Positions 12,576-23,500 of a stretch of 64,000 nt of DNA are shown here, in pieces. The DNA lies in contig JAGGNK010007559.1 in assembly GCA_017590115.1 (NCBI GenBank), positions 5,168,020 to 5,232,019 of the forward strand. Reading direction: 5' to 3'. The notes below the pieces were generated by a model, which was not told where the DNA came from, did not search any database, and saw nothing but the letters and a program-made list of their open reading frames with translations. The stretch comes from Montifringilla adamsi. Taxonomy: Eukaryota > Chordata > Aves > Passeriformes > Passeridae. The position numbers and the translations under genes were made by a program. The stretch's first letter is position 1. Every line of letters begins with the position of its first letter.

Positions 12576-14924
12576 CTGACTTGTGTATGAAAAGTCTTGT
12601 ATCAGGTACCATAAAAAGCCTAAGATGATGTTTGCATTGATTGCAAGAACATTTTAATGTTTAACTAACCATAAATAACCATCTAATCATACAGATGATT
12701 CTTAGTTGAACAAAGCAGTGACTTCTTACATAAATAAGGAAATACAATGTCTTTAATATCCCTGTTGTTATTTCCATCTTCTAGCGCAAGCAGTTCCAGC
12801 AAAGAGGAATTGGATTATAGCAGAAGAAATTTTGCCAGACTGGTTCAAAATATTGAAAGGGTTTATATTTGTCCAGGGTCTTTCATCCCAGAACTAAAAG
12901 CATTTTTTTCAAATATGAGTTAATTCTCACAACACACTTCTGAGACAAAAAAATATTGTTAGTCGCTTCTACCAATATCCTGGATGTGACTGCAGCAACA
13001 CTCTTTTTATATATCCTTACTTTTCTGTGGTTTTTCACTTAATTGGAAAACAAGCACTGGGGATACTCCAATCACACAGAGAATATATTGTGTTGTTTTC
13101 CTTTTTTAAGCACTCTAATATTCATTGCACATACCTTATATTTACTTGCTGTAAAGAATTTGTTTCCTTAAATCAGTGGATATGTAAAAAATACCTATAA
13201 AAGAATTTAATTTTTAGCTGCGCATTTGAGCTTTGCTGCATGGGGAGTCTAAGAGATTCCCTAATTCCTGCAAAGAGTAGTTGGGAACCTCCTGGGATGG
13301 GCTGAGCTTTCTCACCCCTTTTTAACTAAATTGAAATTGTAGCAGTAGGCACTTCACAGGAGCCTTGAATTACTGAAACTTCAACACGTGGAGAAGTGCT
13401 TTGTTAAAGAGAGCAGAATCCAAATCCAGTCTTAAACTCAGGGTGTGCACATTTACTGAATACAGGGAAAAGGCAATTAGCCCAGAGCTGATAACATTCC
13501 CATTGATTTAATTTCTGCTGGACTTCCACGACTGGGTTTTCCTGCACTGACCTGTTAGTTCATCCTGGGGAATCCTTTCTTCCTCCTCCCCAAGTTTTAA
13601 TTTACATTCTATCAGTACCAGTTGAATTTTCCATTTGGAACTCCCCTACTTAGTCATAATTCATGAAAAAAAATCCCAAAACCTACAGAGAATCATAGTG
13701 TCTGTGAGGTTGTCATTCTCTGGAGGTGACTGAGGCTGTGACACTGTTGTGTCACTTGGCACTGGAAAGATCACTAGTGAAGACACAGTTTTGACCAGCA
13801 CAAACCTCACATTTGGCTTGCTGGGGCTAATTCTGTGCTGGGGGAAATGCCACCTCTGTCAAAAATCAGTAGCGCCCTTCGTCCCAGTGATTGACAGGAG
13901 CCACTCACCCCCAGACTAAGGAAATGCATGGAAGAGTCTGGAAAAGAGCAGCAGAGTGCAGGAGAAATCTTTGCAGAGCCCAGCACAGAGACCGTTCAAA
14001 CAGTAATGTACAGGCTGCTCATCCCCATTCCCCACGCACATTTGTAATGCCAAAGGTCATTAACACCTCATCTCTTTGGATGACTAACGAGCTTCACAGA
14101 ATCCCAGCTCTCCTCCAGATGATGTCTCAGGCAAAGCTGTTTACAACCTGAAGAGAAGAAGCAGCTTTGCCACCTGAATGCGTCCTACCTGCTCTGCCTC
14201 AAGAACTTGGGCTCCTGGGAGCTCTCCTGCTCCTCATCAGTGTGATTATAGAGATAACCTCAGCTGAACAACTGACCCCAGCCCCCTGAGTGAGGGACCA
14301 GGAGGTATTGCCTCAGCAGTGGAGGAGACTGAGGGTGAGGTGCACCTAAGGGCACCCTGCACGGAAAATGTAGAAGATCCTGACCAAAATACAAAGCACT
14401 GCTTTTATTCTCTCCAGCATCAAATCTGTGCCTTGCTGTGATGGGTTCTTCTACAAAAATGGGTTGGGAACAGAAGTTAACCCAGCTTGTAAACAGAAGG
14501 GAAATGTGAAAAAACTCAGTTCTGATTCTGTTGTGGTTTACTATGTTTTTCCATTGACATCACTCCACTGACTCTCTGTTAATTGTGCTTTGCATCACTG
14601 CAAACAGGAGCCACAAGGATGTGGAGGAACCGTGTTCAGTCCTGTCCTCATCCTGGTCCACACAATTCTGGGAGATTTGCCATGCATTCAGACCTCCATA
14701 CTGATGTTCCTGCTGATCACACATTGCAGTGATTGCCCAAGTACTATTGACCAGTACCATTTGACTTAAGAAAAAGCAAATATTTTCTATAAAATTATTT
14801 TATTCCATATTCAAATACTTAATGACAACTTGTATCTATGAGTTCTATTGCATAGCATCTCTGATTAGCAAAAAATGAATGTATGCTCGCAGCAGATACT
14901 TTTCTAAGAGGAGGATCACAATTT
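12576..14924. other. Intergenic, no gene seen
   Basis: AT-rich unique sequence to about 13680, then a slightly GC-richer stretch (13700-14350) with chance frames up to 86 codons. No repeat family is recognised. Confidence 0.5.
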
Positions 14925-15145
14925 AATTAAGCACTCTACTAACACATTCAGAGCAGAAACTCAAAGTGGTTCAGATTAATGATTCTGTGTTCGCCGCTCT
15001 GGGAATTTCTTACGCCCTGCTGGTTTTAACTTCAAGTTTGTTATTTAAAAACCTTAATCAGGAGTTTGTATGGCACCTGATTAAGACTTTATTTAAATGG
15101 TCCTGCAGTAATTTCCACCTGAAAAGGACGAGAACACACGGCTAT
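14925..15145. promoter_or_regulatory. Candidate conserved non-coding element
   Basis: High-complexity AT-rich sequence with TTTAATTAAG (near 14921), CAGATTAATGATTC (near 14972), CCTTAATCAGG (near 15053) and CCTGATTAAGAC (near 15077). The last two are inverted homeodomain-like sites about 25 bp apart. Two CpGs (GTTCGCCGC) survive near 14990, which is unusual in CpG-depleted DNA. A regulatory role is an inference. Confidence 0.38.
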
Positions 15146-16552
15146 TGCATTTAACCCAAGGTCTGGAATCAAGTAAGAGCTGTGGTGTCAACAACCACAT
15201 CTGAAATCTGAATCAAACCCATACTGAGTCAAGTTTTCCCACTCCCACTAAAAATATTCAAGTCTGGATTAGTTCCCTTGAAGTTGATCCAAATTAATAC
15301 CTGTGAAAGTGAGACCAGGTTTAATCTTTAAGTCATTCCATGAAGTATGACGAACACTCATCTGCTGTGAAAATAAGAATAGAAATTAAAACACATTTCT
15401 GTCTTTAAAATACAGGTTACTGGTGACAGTAGGAAGAAATGAAAGCCCTGTAAAACTCCATCAGAGGAGTTTAGTTCTGCTTAGTTCTTAGTTCACTTAA
15501 TTCTGCTCAACTAAAGACATGAGGATGAGATCACTCACCAGAAGTTAAGTTCATTAACTTCTCTACATCACAATACTAGACAAACAGGTGTGTTCCCCAA
15601 TGAGCCCAAATGCTGCTGCTAAGAGATGCAAAAGCTGAATCTCTTTGATAGATGTTTCCAAATGTCCTAAAACAACTAATTTTTTCAAAGTTATTCTACT
15701 TCAAAGCACCTTATAAATTGGCTATGGATCAATAGGAGGAAAAAGTCAATTCAGCAAATACTACTTCATGTATTTACAATTTGATTAGTTCTTTTTAAAG
15801 ACATTAAAAAATAATGCTTTCCAACTTGAATGTCATCCACCAGTGACTTCTAACATCAATCCCAAACCTAAATAATCTGTGCTCTCTGTGTGGTGGTGAT
15901 GGGGAACACAGACCTTTTGGGTAGCTGATAATAGTTTGAAGCAGTGTTCAGTCAGAGCCTTAGTGCCAAGAAGCCAGAATAATAGACAAAATACCTACAG
16001 TTATTTCTAGCATTCTAATAAATCAGCTAAATTTGGCTGTTGCAAGTGCCAAGTAAGTACTTAAAAGGTAATTATAAACTGCATGAAGCCAGTAATTTGT
16101 ATGTCCACTGAAGGTGACTGTGTTATGAAAGGATACAGGAGAAGAAAACAGTAAATGGATTTATTGGATAGATTTCCTTGTGCTTGTGGAAGTCCAAAGC
16201 AGCTCTGCAGTTTGTACGGTCACTCAGCTGGGTTACTCTGGCTGAAGGTTTGTCTGAAATACAATCTGTGTCATTTCTTCTGGGTGAACACAGGGGAATT
16301 GCTTGAAAGCTTTTCCTACAGATCTTTGCTCCACCAAATAAAACTGATTTACAAAAATCAGAACACATGACAACAGATCGGATTACTCAATCTTCTGTGT
16401 GGAAGGTTATTGTGGAAATGATACAAAGTTTATGTAACTTTAGTCAGTTTTGTTCACCTTTGCCCTGGGGGAAGGGAATTGAAGTATCTTTTCAGGGGAT
16501 GTTCCACCAGGAGAGGTCTGATGAGTTTAACATCTCAACAGACTGGGAGTAG
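15146..16552. other. Intergenic, no gene seen
   Basis: AT-rich unique DNA with several near repeats of TTAGTTC around 15475-15500. No gene or repeat family is recognised. Confidence 0.5.
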
Positions 16553-16983
16553 TGATGAAGAGCCACAAAACATAAGAACCATTAATGACCATTAAAAACC
16601 ATCAATTCCAAACATCACCCCTGGCGTGGTCAGAGACACCTGGTCTGGGAAAAAAAGAGATAAAAATGAGAACCAAGTTAGCATCGGAGATGAAGGAATC
16701 CGTGTCCAATAGAAAACCAGACACTAAGATCAGCACAGCTTGGGACCAATGAACATTGAACCAATGATTTCTATGGGTTTTGACTGTATAAAATGCGTGA
16801 AAAGTCTAGTAAAATGCATGTGTCATGGAATGATTTTCTCTGCACAACTGGGCAATATGTGGACAAAATTATTTCTGCTGCACATCCTGGACAGAACAAC
16901 ATTCTGGCCAGAATAAAGTACCATCATTCTCTAACACTAAAAATGTTGGAGAATTTTTTGTTTTTCCCACAGTTTCAGTGGCA
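16553..16983 (+). mobile_element. Endogenous retrovirus LTR, sense
   Basis: The promoter layout of an LTR is visible. Two CCAAT boxes (16746-16750, 16761-16765) are followed by TATAAAA (16787-16793) and, 120 bp on, by AATAAA (16912-16917). A T-rich and then CA-containing end lies near 16960-16983. The text agrees with a bird ERVL-like LTR I remember. Neither boundary is certain because I found no target-site duplication for the TG...CA ends tried. No viral gene is attached. Confidence 0.7.
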
Positions 16984-17005
16984 TTAGAACAGCATTTAAT
17001 TTCCA

Positions 17006-17067
17006 TTGTCTCAGCTGTGCTGTACCATCCAAGAGAAACACTGAAGTCACTGAAGTGAAACAAAATT
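17006..17067 (+). repeat. 62-bp exact direct repeat, copy 1
   Basis: All 62 bases are identical to 18952-19013, in the same orientation with an offset of 1946 bp. Flanks differ immediately on both sides apart from short AT-rich words. Inside the unit is a 9-bp tandem duplication, CACTGAAGT twice (17039-17056). This copy sits about 20 bp after the apparent end of the sense LTR at 16.98 kb. Confidence 0.97.
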
Positions 17068-17188
17068 TGAAACTCTGAAATTAAAACATCTCATTAAATT
17101 TAAACTCTGCTTCCCTCAGCCCTTTTACATTTGGTATGGTTTCTAAATTAAAAGGTTATGCCTATGGAATGAAAACATTTTCAATCTA

Positions 17189-17230
17189 TTCTCAGATTGC
17201 TATCTGAGGTTCTCAGGTTACTATCTCAGA
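17189..17230 (+). repeat. 21-bp imperfect tandem duplication
   Basis: Two adjacent 21-bp units each begin TTCTCAG and contain CTATCT, differing at about four positions. The first unit also holds a small inverted repeat, CTCAGAT...ATCTGAG. Confidence 0.8.
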
Positions 17231-17307
17231 TTTACATGAACAAGGGCAGTATTCCATGCACTTGCTTTTTATTTTTACTCCTTCTTGAGTTAAGTCTGTT
17301 ATGCTGG

Positions 17308-17730
17308 TGTGAGAAACAACTACTCACTTTTCTTAAATTTGGAAAGGTTTATTAAACCTTATAAAAAATATAACAGAAGACTGAATAGAGAAAATATTAC
17401 TGCGCTGGGAGCAAAGTATTTTTCCCACCGTGCGCTCACCCACACAATGGAGATTTCACCTTTTAACCCTTTTGCCCCTCCCAAAGTTCTGTCCATCGAC
17501 TCCTTCTTCGCTGTCCAGTGGTGGAGATCTCTTCCTCAAATCCTGGCTGGAGGTCAGGTGTCACCATAGTGACAAGCCAGCCCTCCCAGATGTCCCAACC
17601 CCGGCTGTCCCTTGATAACAATGCAAGGGGGAAAACATGACTATAAATCTACAGAACTTTTCTTAACCTATATACAGGATATTTGTGTGTTAATTGTGAG
17701 AGTCAATCATCACGTTACTCATCTATCACA
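17308..17730 (-). mobile_element. Solo LTR, antisense, with 5-bp target-site duplication
   Basis: The element begins TGTGAGAAAC and ends CTATCACA, so it has proper TG...CA termini. It is flanked on both sides by GCTGG (17303-17307 and 17731-17735). A 5-bp duplication is usual for ERVL-type integrases. The poly(A) signal reads on the minus strand (plus-strand TTTATT at 17348-17353), which sets the orientation. At 423 bp it has the length of a complete LTR with no internal genes, meaning the provirus was lost by LTR-LTR recombination. The text also matches a common songbird LTR. The 86-codon frames inside are chance. Confidence 0.88.
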
Positions 17731-18697
17731 GCTGGGTAAGAAGGAAGGAAAAAAACCTGGCTTCTGCTGTGTAAAGTTTGGACTAACATACAGAGATGCT
17801 ACATGGACATGTCACATAAAACTGGGGGAAGGAGGGAAAACAACTGGAGGAAGTTCAGCGGTTTAGAAATTAATTAGGTTAATCTGTTTGTCCCCACATT
17901 AATGTCCAGGGATAAGGAGGAACTCAGTACAGTTTTTACTACTCAACTCAGCCGCTGCCTGGCTCAGTACTCCATGAACCTCCTGAGCTCTGCGCACGAC
18001 CCCGCAGCAGAAGTAGCTGGAGAAGCTGATATTAAGGCTCATTTAATTTGAAAATTAATGACAGAATTTTCTCTGCTCATTCCTTGGTGAGAAAGATATA
18101 AGCAGAAAGATTTGGGTGCTGGTCTGAGGGAAATCTAATTATTTTTCCATTCATACTGGAGAGGTTCTCAGCTGTTGTTTTTATCTTTCTCCCTGCTTGT
18201 GTTCAACTGTATGAAGTTCACTTTGACTTTTCACATCTCTCAGACAACACAGCCTGAAGTGAAGCAGGCACATACAGAATGTTCATTAACACAATGTCCT
18301 TCACCTGGAAAACATAATTTACAGAGCTGAGGAAAACATCATGACAAGTCTGTATCAGCAGTTTTCGAGTCAGCCAATTTATGCAGCTGAAGACGAGGAC
18401 TGGGGCATAAACCACAGAGGAACAGACACAAGTGGGCTGTCTGTGAACAGCTGTGAAGTAGGGAGTTGATTAAACTAGTGGCAGCAGAGGAGGAAAACAT
18501 GAAATAACATCATATCAACAATGTGGTTTTTTTCCTCCCCAAGTACAGGCAAGTCAAGGAAAGCCACCATGATTTCATGAAACAGCAACACACACTTACT
18601 TCTTGTTTCACATTCTGACTGAATTTGCTTCTCCAAACTGGATAACAGACCCCCCCACACCTTTTTCTTCCATGAGAGAAAAAGCTGACTAGCCCAC
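17731..18697. other. Intergenic, no gene seen
   Basis: Unique sequence between two LTRs, moderately AT-rich, with no recognisable gene. The AG of the next LTR's target site begins at its right edge. Confidence 0.5.
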
Positions 18698-19075
18698 TGT
18701 CACTGTCATATTTTCTGGAAAAATCCCTTTGCCAGGATTTCTCTCCTGGGAAGCCTCAGAGAAAAAGGAAAACAATATTATCGCATTTGCCTCTCCTGTG
18801 TTTTGCTGCTTTGGAATGTGGTTTGGACATTATTTACCAACAGGTGTTTATTTCATTGGTTGCATGTGAATTGTGTTTACTTTTTGGCCAATTACAGGCC
18901 AGCTGTGTCAAGACTCTGAAGGAGAGAGTCACAAGTTTTTCTTTAATATCTTTGTCTCAGCTGTGCTGTACCATCCAAGAGAAACACTGAAGTCACTGAA
19001 GTGAAACAAAATTAAAAACATGGAGTCAGATTCCTTCATTTCCTCCCAATATCAGGGAACCTTGAAAATATAAGA
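18698..19075 (+). mobile_element. Solo LTR, sense, with 6-7-bp target-site duplication and an internal 62-bp foreign block
   Basis: The element starts TGTCACTGTCATATTTTC and runs to about 19075. It is bracketed by AGCCCAC (18691-18697 and 19075-19081). If the duplication is taken as 6 bp (GCCCAC), the element ends in AAGA, a mutated CA end, and 6 bp suits an ERVK-type integrase. The text from 18704 to about 18950 and from 19018 to 19045 (AACATGGAGTCAGATTC) agrees with a songbird LTR I remember. In that family the middle is an AT-rich transcribed segment with the poly(A) signal. Here 18952-19013 is instead the 62-bp block shared with 17006-17067. Confidence 0.85.
18952..19013 (+). repeat. 62-bp exact direct repeat, copy 2, inside LTR
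   Basis: Base-for-base identical to 17006-17067. It sits inside the target-site-bounded LTR, about 254 bp from its left end, where the family normally has its AT-rich R segment (from memory). The likely origin is templated insertion or gene conversion from copy 1. The alternative is that both copies come from one dispersed repeat. Confidence 0.97.
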
Positions 19076-19839
19076 GCCCACTACTTATTTTAGTGTTTAA
19101 AAAGTTGTGTTGTCCAGAGGAGGGACCACTCAGCAGAAGGCCCAAGGGAGCAATGTCCCTGTGCAGGAGTTGTCCAGAAGTGAGCAAGGAAGACCCTCAC
19201 AGATGCTGGGCTGGGCTAAAGCTGCTCTGCAGGAGATTTCTGCTACTTGGGCAAATCTCTACCAGAAAATAACATGGGGTGGTTGTTGCTCTTTTTTTCT
19301 TAACTCCACATGTAAACCAACTGCTTGTAACATCACCTATTTTCTTGTATGTTGGCCTGGCTTTGCTTCTCTGTAAATCCTGTATCAACTTGCAGATGCT
19401 GCCCCAGACCCTGCCAGTTTGTTCTTTCGGACAAAGATGACTCCTTGGTTCCTCAAGTTAGCTCATGAAAACCAAGACTCACTGGCAATAAATTTTTCAG
19501 GCACTTCCGACATTTTAGTCCATAATCCCTGGTCAATATCTATCTCACGTAGGAATTCTTCAGTCAGCTGCCTTTAGGGAGACACATGAGATAAAGGTCA
19601 ATGTTTGCTAACAGGAAGTCCAGTTTCAGGTGTCTCCATTTGTGGAGGCTGAACTTTTGACACTCAATATTAAGTGTTTGAGAAGGGAGATAACTCACCA
19701 CCTTCTGAGAGGAAAGCTTTTGATGTTACCTATAGCAAAGCACTGATAGCATAAATTACCTGAAGTCAATAATCAAAAAACCTCAAAATAATAAATAAGG
19801 TGCATCTTAAAGACAAACTATTTCCACTACCAAATTTTG
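19076..19839. other. Intergenic, no gene seen
   Basis: A mixed-composition stretch with an 89-codon chance frame (19107-19376). No family is recognised. Confidence 0.5.
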
Positions 19840-20130
19840 TTTAAATTATGGATGTACTCCTCAACACGATCAATTTGAAACAGCTGATTTATTTTAAACA
19901 AGCAAAGTAAGTCTTTTAAAGAAAGAGTACAATAATCTTCAGCTATGTTTAATTATTAGAGTATCTCTCTACTTCCTGCTAATAACAATCTGTAATTAAG
20001 CTTATGAATATGCTGAATTTATAATACACCTGTTTAATTGAAAGCAGATGTTCATTTGGCAGTGGGTTATTTTCATATTACACATCACTATTAGTTTGCT
20101 ATTGCTTTCACAACACACTGGGAAAAGTAA
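19840..20130. promoter_or_regulatory. Candidate conserved non-coding element
   Basis: About 290 bp of non-repetitive AT-rich sequence dense in enhancer-like words: CAGCTGATTTATTTTAAAC near 19880, TTTAATTATTAGAG near 19948, CTGTAATTAAGC near 19990, ATTTATAAT near 20017 and CACCTGTTTAATTG near 20027. It combines E-boxes and homeodomain-type cores. No ORF, repeat or microsatellite explains it. Conservation is unverified. Confidence 0.4.
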
Positions 20131-20284
20131 TATACAAATAATGAAGAACAGTTTGTGTCATTATAAAGCTAACTGCCTATTTATTCTATTTTTAATACTC
20201 ATTTGTCACCATCAGTGATTTCATAGACCATTGCATTGGTATAATTTTTATTTTTGTTATATTGTTGATATTATTGTTTTTATC

Positions 20285-20306
20285 GTTGTTGTTGTTGTTG
20301 TTGTTT
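20285..20306 (+). repeat. (GTT)7 microsatellite
   Basis: Seven perfect GTT units within a T-rich stretch. Confidence 0.95.
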
Positions 20307-20639
20307 CCAACATTTTCTTTGACTGGTACCAAAATTCCAGTGCAGGTTACTCACTGATTTGTTCGTTTCTATAATAAACAATAAGTGATGTGACCTGGGC
20401 TCTGAGGGGCCTGTCATAGACGGGAGATAATCCAACAGAATTCACAGGAAAAGGGGCACTAAATATTCTTTACACGGGTAACCTCCTTCAGCATTGTTAA
20501 TCTGCACAAGAGGAGAAGAGACCTAAAGGTTTCAGGCCCTGTGTATCCTTATTAACTCCCTAATTCAGTATTTTAATAAGGAATTAGGATGCAAGGGTCT
20601 GAAGCAAAAGCAAAAATGAGCAAGGCATGTTGAATGCAT

Positions 20640-20910
20640 TCCTTTGGAGAGGTGCAAAATGCACATTACAAAAGAGAAAAGTACATGAATTCCAGTTTTT
20701 ATCACATATTTTCACTTATTAATGAATATAACGTGCCTTAGGTTTCACAAGTAAAAATACACAATCAAATCACAAAGAGAGAGCTCTATTAGATACAATT
20801 AATGGAATTAATCAAATGGCATTTGTGAGAGGAGCCAATAAAAAATGAATACTTTTAAAAAATCCTCTAATTTAATAATTTCCAGCAGTAATTGTTAAAA
20901 AGGCTCTGTG
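20640..20910. promoter_or_regulatory. Candidate conserved non-coding element
   Basis: Unique AT-rich sequence with ACTTATTAATGAATATAACG near 20713, ACAATTAATGGAATTAATCAAATGG near 20797 and a TAATAATTTCC/CAGTAATTG pair near 20870-20895. The density of TAAT cores and lack of repeats suggest a regulatory element. This is a guess from composition. Confidence 0.3.
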
Positions 20911-21719
20911 AAGAAGCCCCAGGCCTCAGAGTACCAGAGAATTCCCTTAAAAGAACAAGGGACCCTACTCCACTAATATATAAAGTGAAGAAAACTCCAA
21001 GTGGGAAGGAGCACCACGGGCATTTTAACAGGACAAAGTGAGCTCAGGTGATGAACACCTTGACACAACAATCTGCATAAACTCAGCAGGGAAGATTCCC
21101 CAGGGGTGGAACCAAGGAATTAAATTCAGAGCATGATTCTACATTTCATGGGCATTTTTAGGTTGGATGGACGATGGTGCCTCAAAGCATCACTGAATGG
21201 GACCAAAGGCAGGTTCCTGTCAGGGACTGCTGTACCTGCAGACTAGGCAGAGGGGGCAGGAGTTTGCATGTTGATAGTTTTGGATTTTTTCCCCTGTCCA
21301 TAATATATCAAACCCCACAGAGAGAGTGAAGAACTGCTATTATGTGCCTGACTCCAAACCGGCAGAGCAAGATGGAGTGCCAACCAGGAAAAGCTATTTC
21401 TTCTCTAGAGAGAGACTTCAAAGCTCATAATCTGGTCTCCAGGGAATACACAATATGAAATATAACGTGAGTGGATGGAATAAACTTTGATTTGATTTTC
21501 TTTAGTGATAACGATTTCAGAAAACCAATTTATTATAAATGCACCTGGGACAGACTACCCAGGGTACAGATTAATGGATGTGAAGAAAAAAGAGGGGGCA
21601 GCTGAATTAAAAAAAAAATCTGAAATAGAAATTAAAGCAAAAAAGCCCTATACGACTGAATAATTTAACTTTTGGTGTATTTTTTAAAGAATAATTATTA
21701 AAAATTCTTCTCAGGTCTG
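20911..21719. other. Intergenic, no gene seen
   Basis: Mixed-composition unique DNA with a short A-run near 21609. No gene or repeat family is recognised. Confidence 0.5.
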
Positions 21720-21960
21720 TTGATTTACTTCTGAATGCTTTACTCCTAACTAGTGATGCCGGAGCCTAATGAGAAATAAATTAGAGATGGCTATAGTATG
21801 GGAACAGTGGGAAAAGTTGACTGTATTAGAAAATTATGCATCAGATCTGAATTTATAATTGCATTTTCTCTAATCTCAAGCACAAGAAATGACATTTTAC
21901 TGAATATAAACATTTTCAAGGGAAAGAAAAATTCAATCATGCCATTAACCATGTGGTAGC
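21720..21960. promoter_or_regulatory. Candidate conserved non-coding element
   Basis: Non-repetitive stretch with AATGAGAAATAAATTAGAG near 21768, AAATTATGCATCAG near 21831 and TTTATAATTGCATTTTC near 21851. The last two include POU/homeodomain-like cores. Weak evidence. Confidence 0.3.
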
Positions 21961-23159
21961 AAGAACAATAAATGAGGCTTTCTAAATCTGACTAAATCTG
22001 ACTTTCTTTTTATTATTGTCATAATTCTTCATTTTTTCCACTAGTAATTGATTTCCTACACTAGAAACATGGAAATTACAGGGGAAAACTGACTTAGTTT
22101 AAGGAAATCAGCTAACACCTGTTATCTCAAGGGTCATGGGTCACCTACTTCATGTGTCACAGTTTAAAAACCTGCTCCAGAACAGGTTTGTTGCTCTCCC
22201 CATCCACATCTGACTCTGATAGAGTCAGATTGTCCCAGGAAAACCTACAAAAACAGGCATTTGGGGAAAGGGAAATGCTGGGGCAGAGACAGACATGTCT
22301 AGGCCTATGTAGCAGTAAAAAATGAATGAGCAATGGCAGCTTTTCCAAAATCATAGGGAATTATTGTACTCATGCTATCACTGGGCAGGGATTAGCCAAG
22401 TGACAGATGTTAAATGTTACAGCATTTTAAAGCTTCAGGAAGAAACTTCCAACCCTTTGTCTTGTGTTATTTAGTACTCTGAAAACTACCCTAGTACTAC
22501 ACAGCTCTGCCTGTCTGACTGTGCACAGCAGGTTTAAAGCTTTGTCTAAAGACTGGAAACCCTTAAAGGTTCAATCCGTATCACTTTCCAGAGTTGTGTT
22601 CATTTTTCAGCCTTAGGTGATCAAATTTGGGGTGAGAACCTTCTGCCCAAATAAGGCAATGGAAGTTTACTGCTGGCTTAAGCAAATATTGTGAAGGGGA
22701 AGAACATGCACCAAGGATGTTCTTACTGGTTTTCTCTCCTGTAGTCATGAGAATGGCTGCATTAATCTCTCATTTGAGATTTTTGCAGGTCTAAGAACTA
22801 CAAACACTTTCATTTTTGACCCTTTTCAGCAAAGTCCATCATCGCCCAAACACCGACATACATGTTTTATTGGATGGCTCTTTTTGTGCAGTAGCTAAAG
22901 AGGGATTTTGTAGTTAGAAGTTTTGGATGCAGTTATGTCATCCCTGTTTTAGGCACTAATATCATCTTGTGGATCTGGCTTTCCCAGAGGAGTCAGCCAA
23001 CGGATGACCAAATGTACCTGATTCTCCAGGTTCAGAATTGACATTTGAACCCTTATTCTTGTGAATCAAACCCATAACCATTGCATTCGTAACTGCATGC
23101 AGTTTAATGACTACTCCATGCAGAAATTACCCAAAATGGACTCAGCTTCCAAATGATTA
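21961..23159. other. Intergenic with two adjacent short hairpins
   Basis: Unique AT-rich DNA. At 22168-22189 AAACCTG pairs with CAGGTTT, and at 22208-22230 ATCTGACTC pairs perfectly with GAGTCAGAT across a 5-base loop. Stems this short are expected by chance in 64 kb. No gene is seen. Confidence 0.45.
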
Positions 23160-23500
23160 AAATATAATTTATTACAGGGCTTTTACAACACACGAGTCAT
23201 GTAAGTGATCCAGACCTTTCTGCTGTGGCCCAAATATTAACTGTGTCAGCATGGTATTTTCTCCCCATCCTGGAATAAAAATTTAGTAATAAAATCCAGA
23301 GGCAAAGTGGCACCTAGCTAATGGCATTCAATCTAAGCTTATTGCAGATCGACCTTGAATGCTGCCAAGTCCCCAACAGGCGCTGACAATACAGCATCGT
23401 TGCTAAGCTACCTATTATTAATCTTTGCAATGAAAAATGAAGAGGTCAGAATATGTTGAAGGTGTGTTTATTACAGAGCTTGCACAGAGGGGCTCATTTA
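23160..23500. promoter_or_regulatory. Candidate conserved non-coding element
   Basis: About 340 bp of complex sequence that keeps CpGs in an AT-rich setting (AGATCGACC near 23347, AGGCGCTGAC near 23379, CATCGTTGC near 23396). It carries GCTAATGGCATTCAATC near 23317 and CTATTATTAATC near 23412. Retained CpGs and absence of repeats make constraint plausible. No ORF or splice-site pattern suggests an exon. Confidence 0.4.

Noticed and set aside
22168..22230. Adjacent 7-bp and 9-bp hairpins
   Set aside because: Stems of this size are expected once or twice per window by chance.
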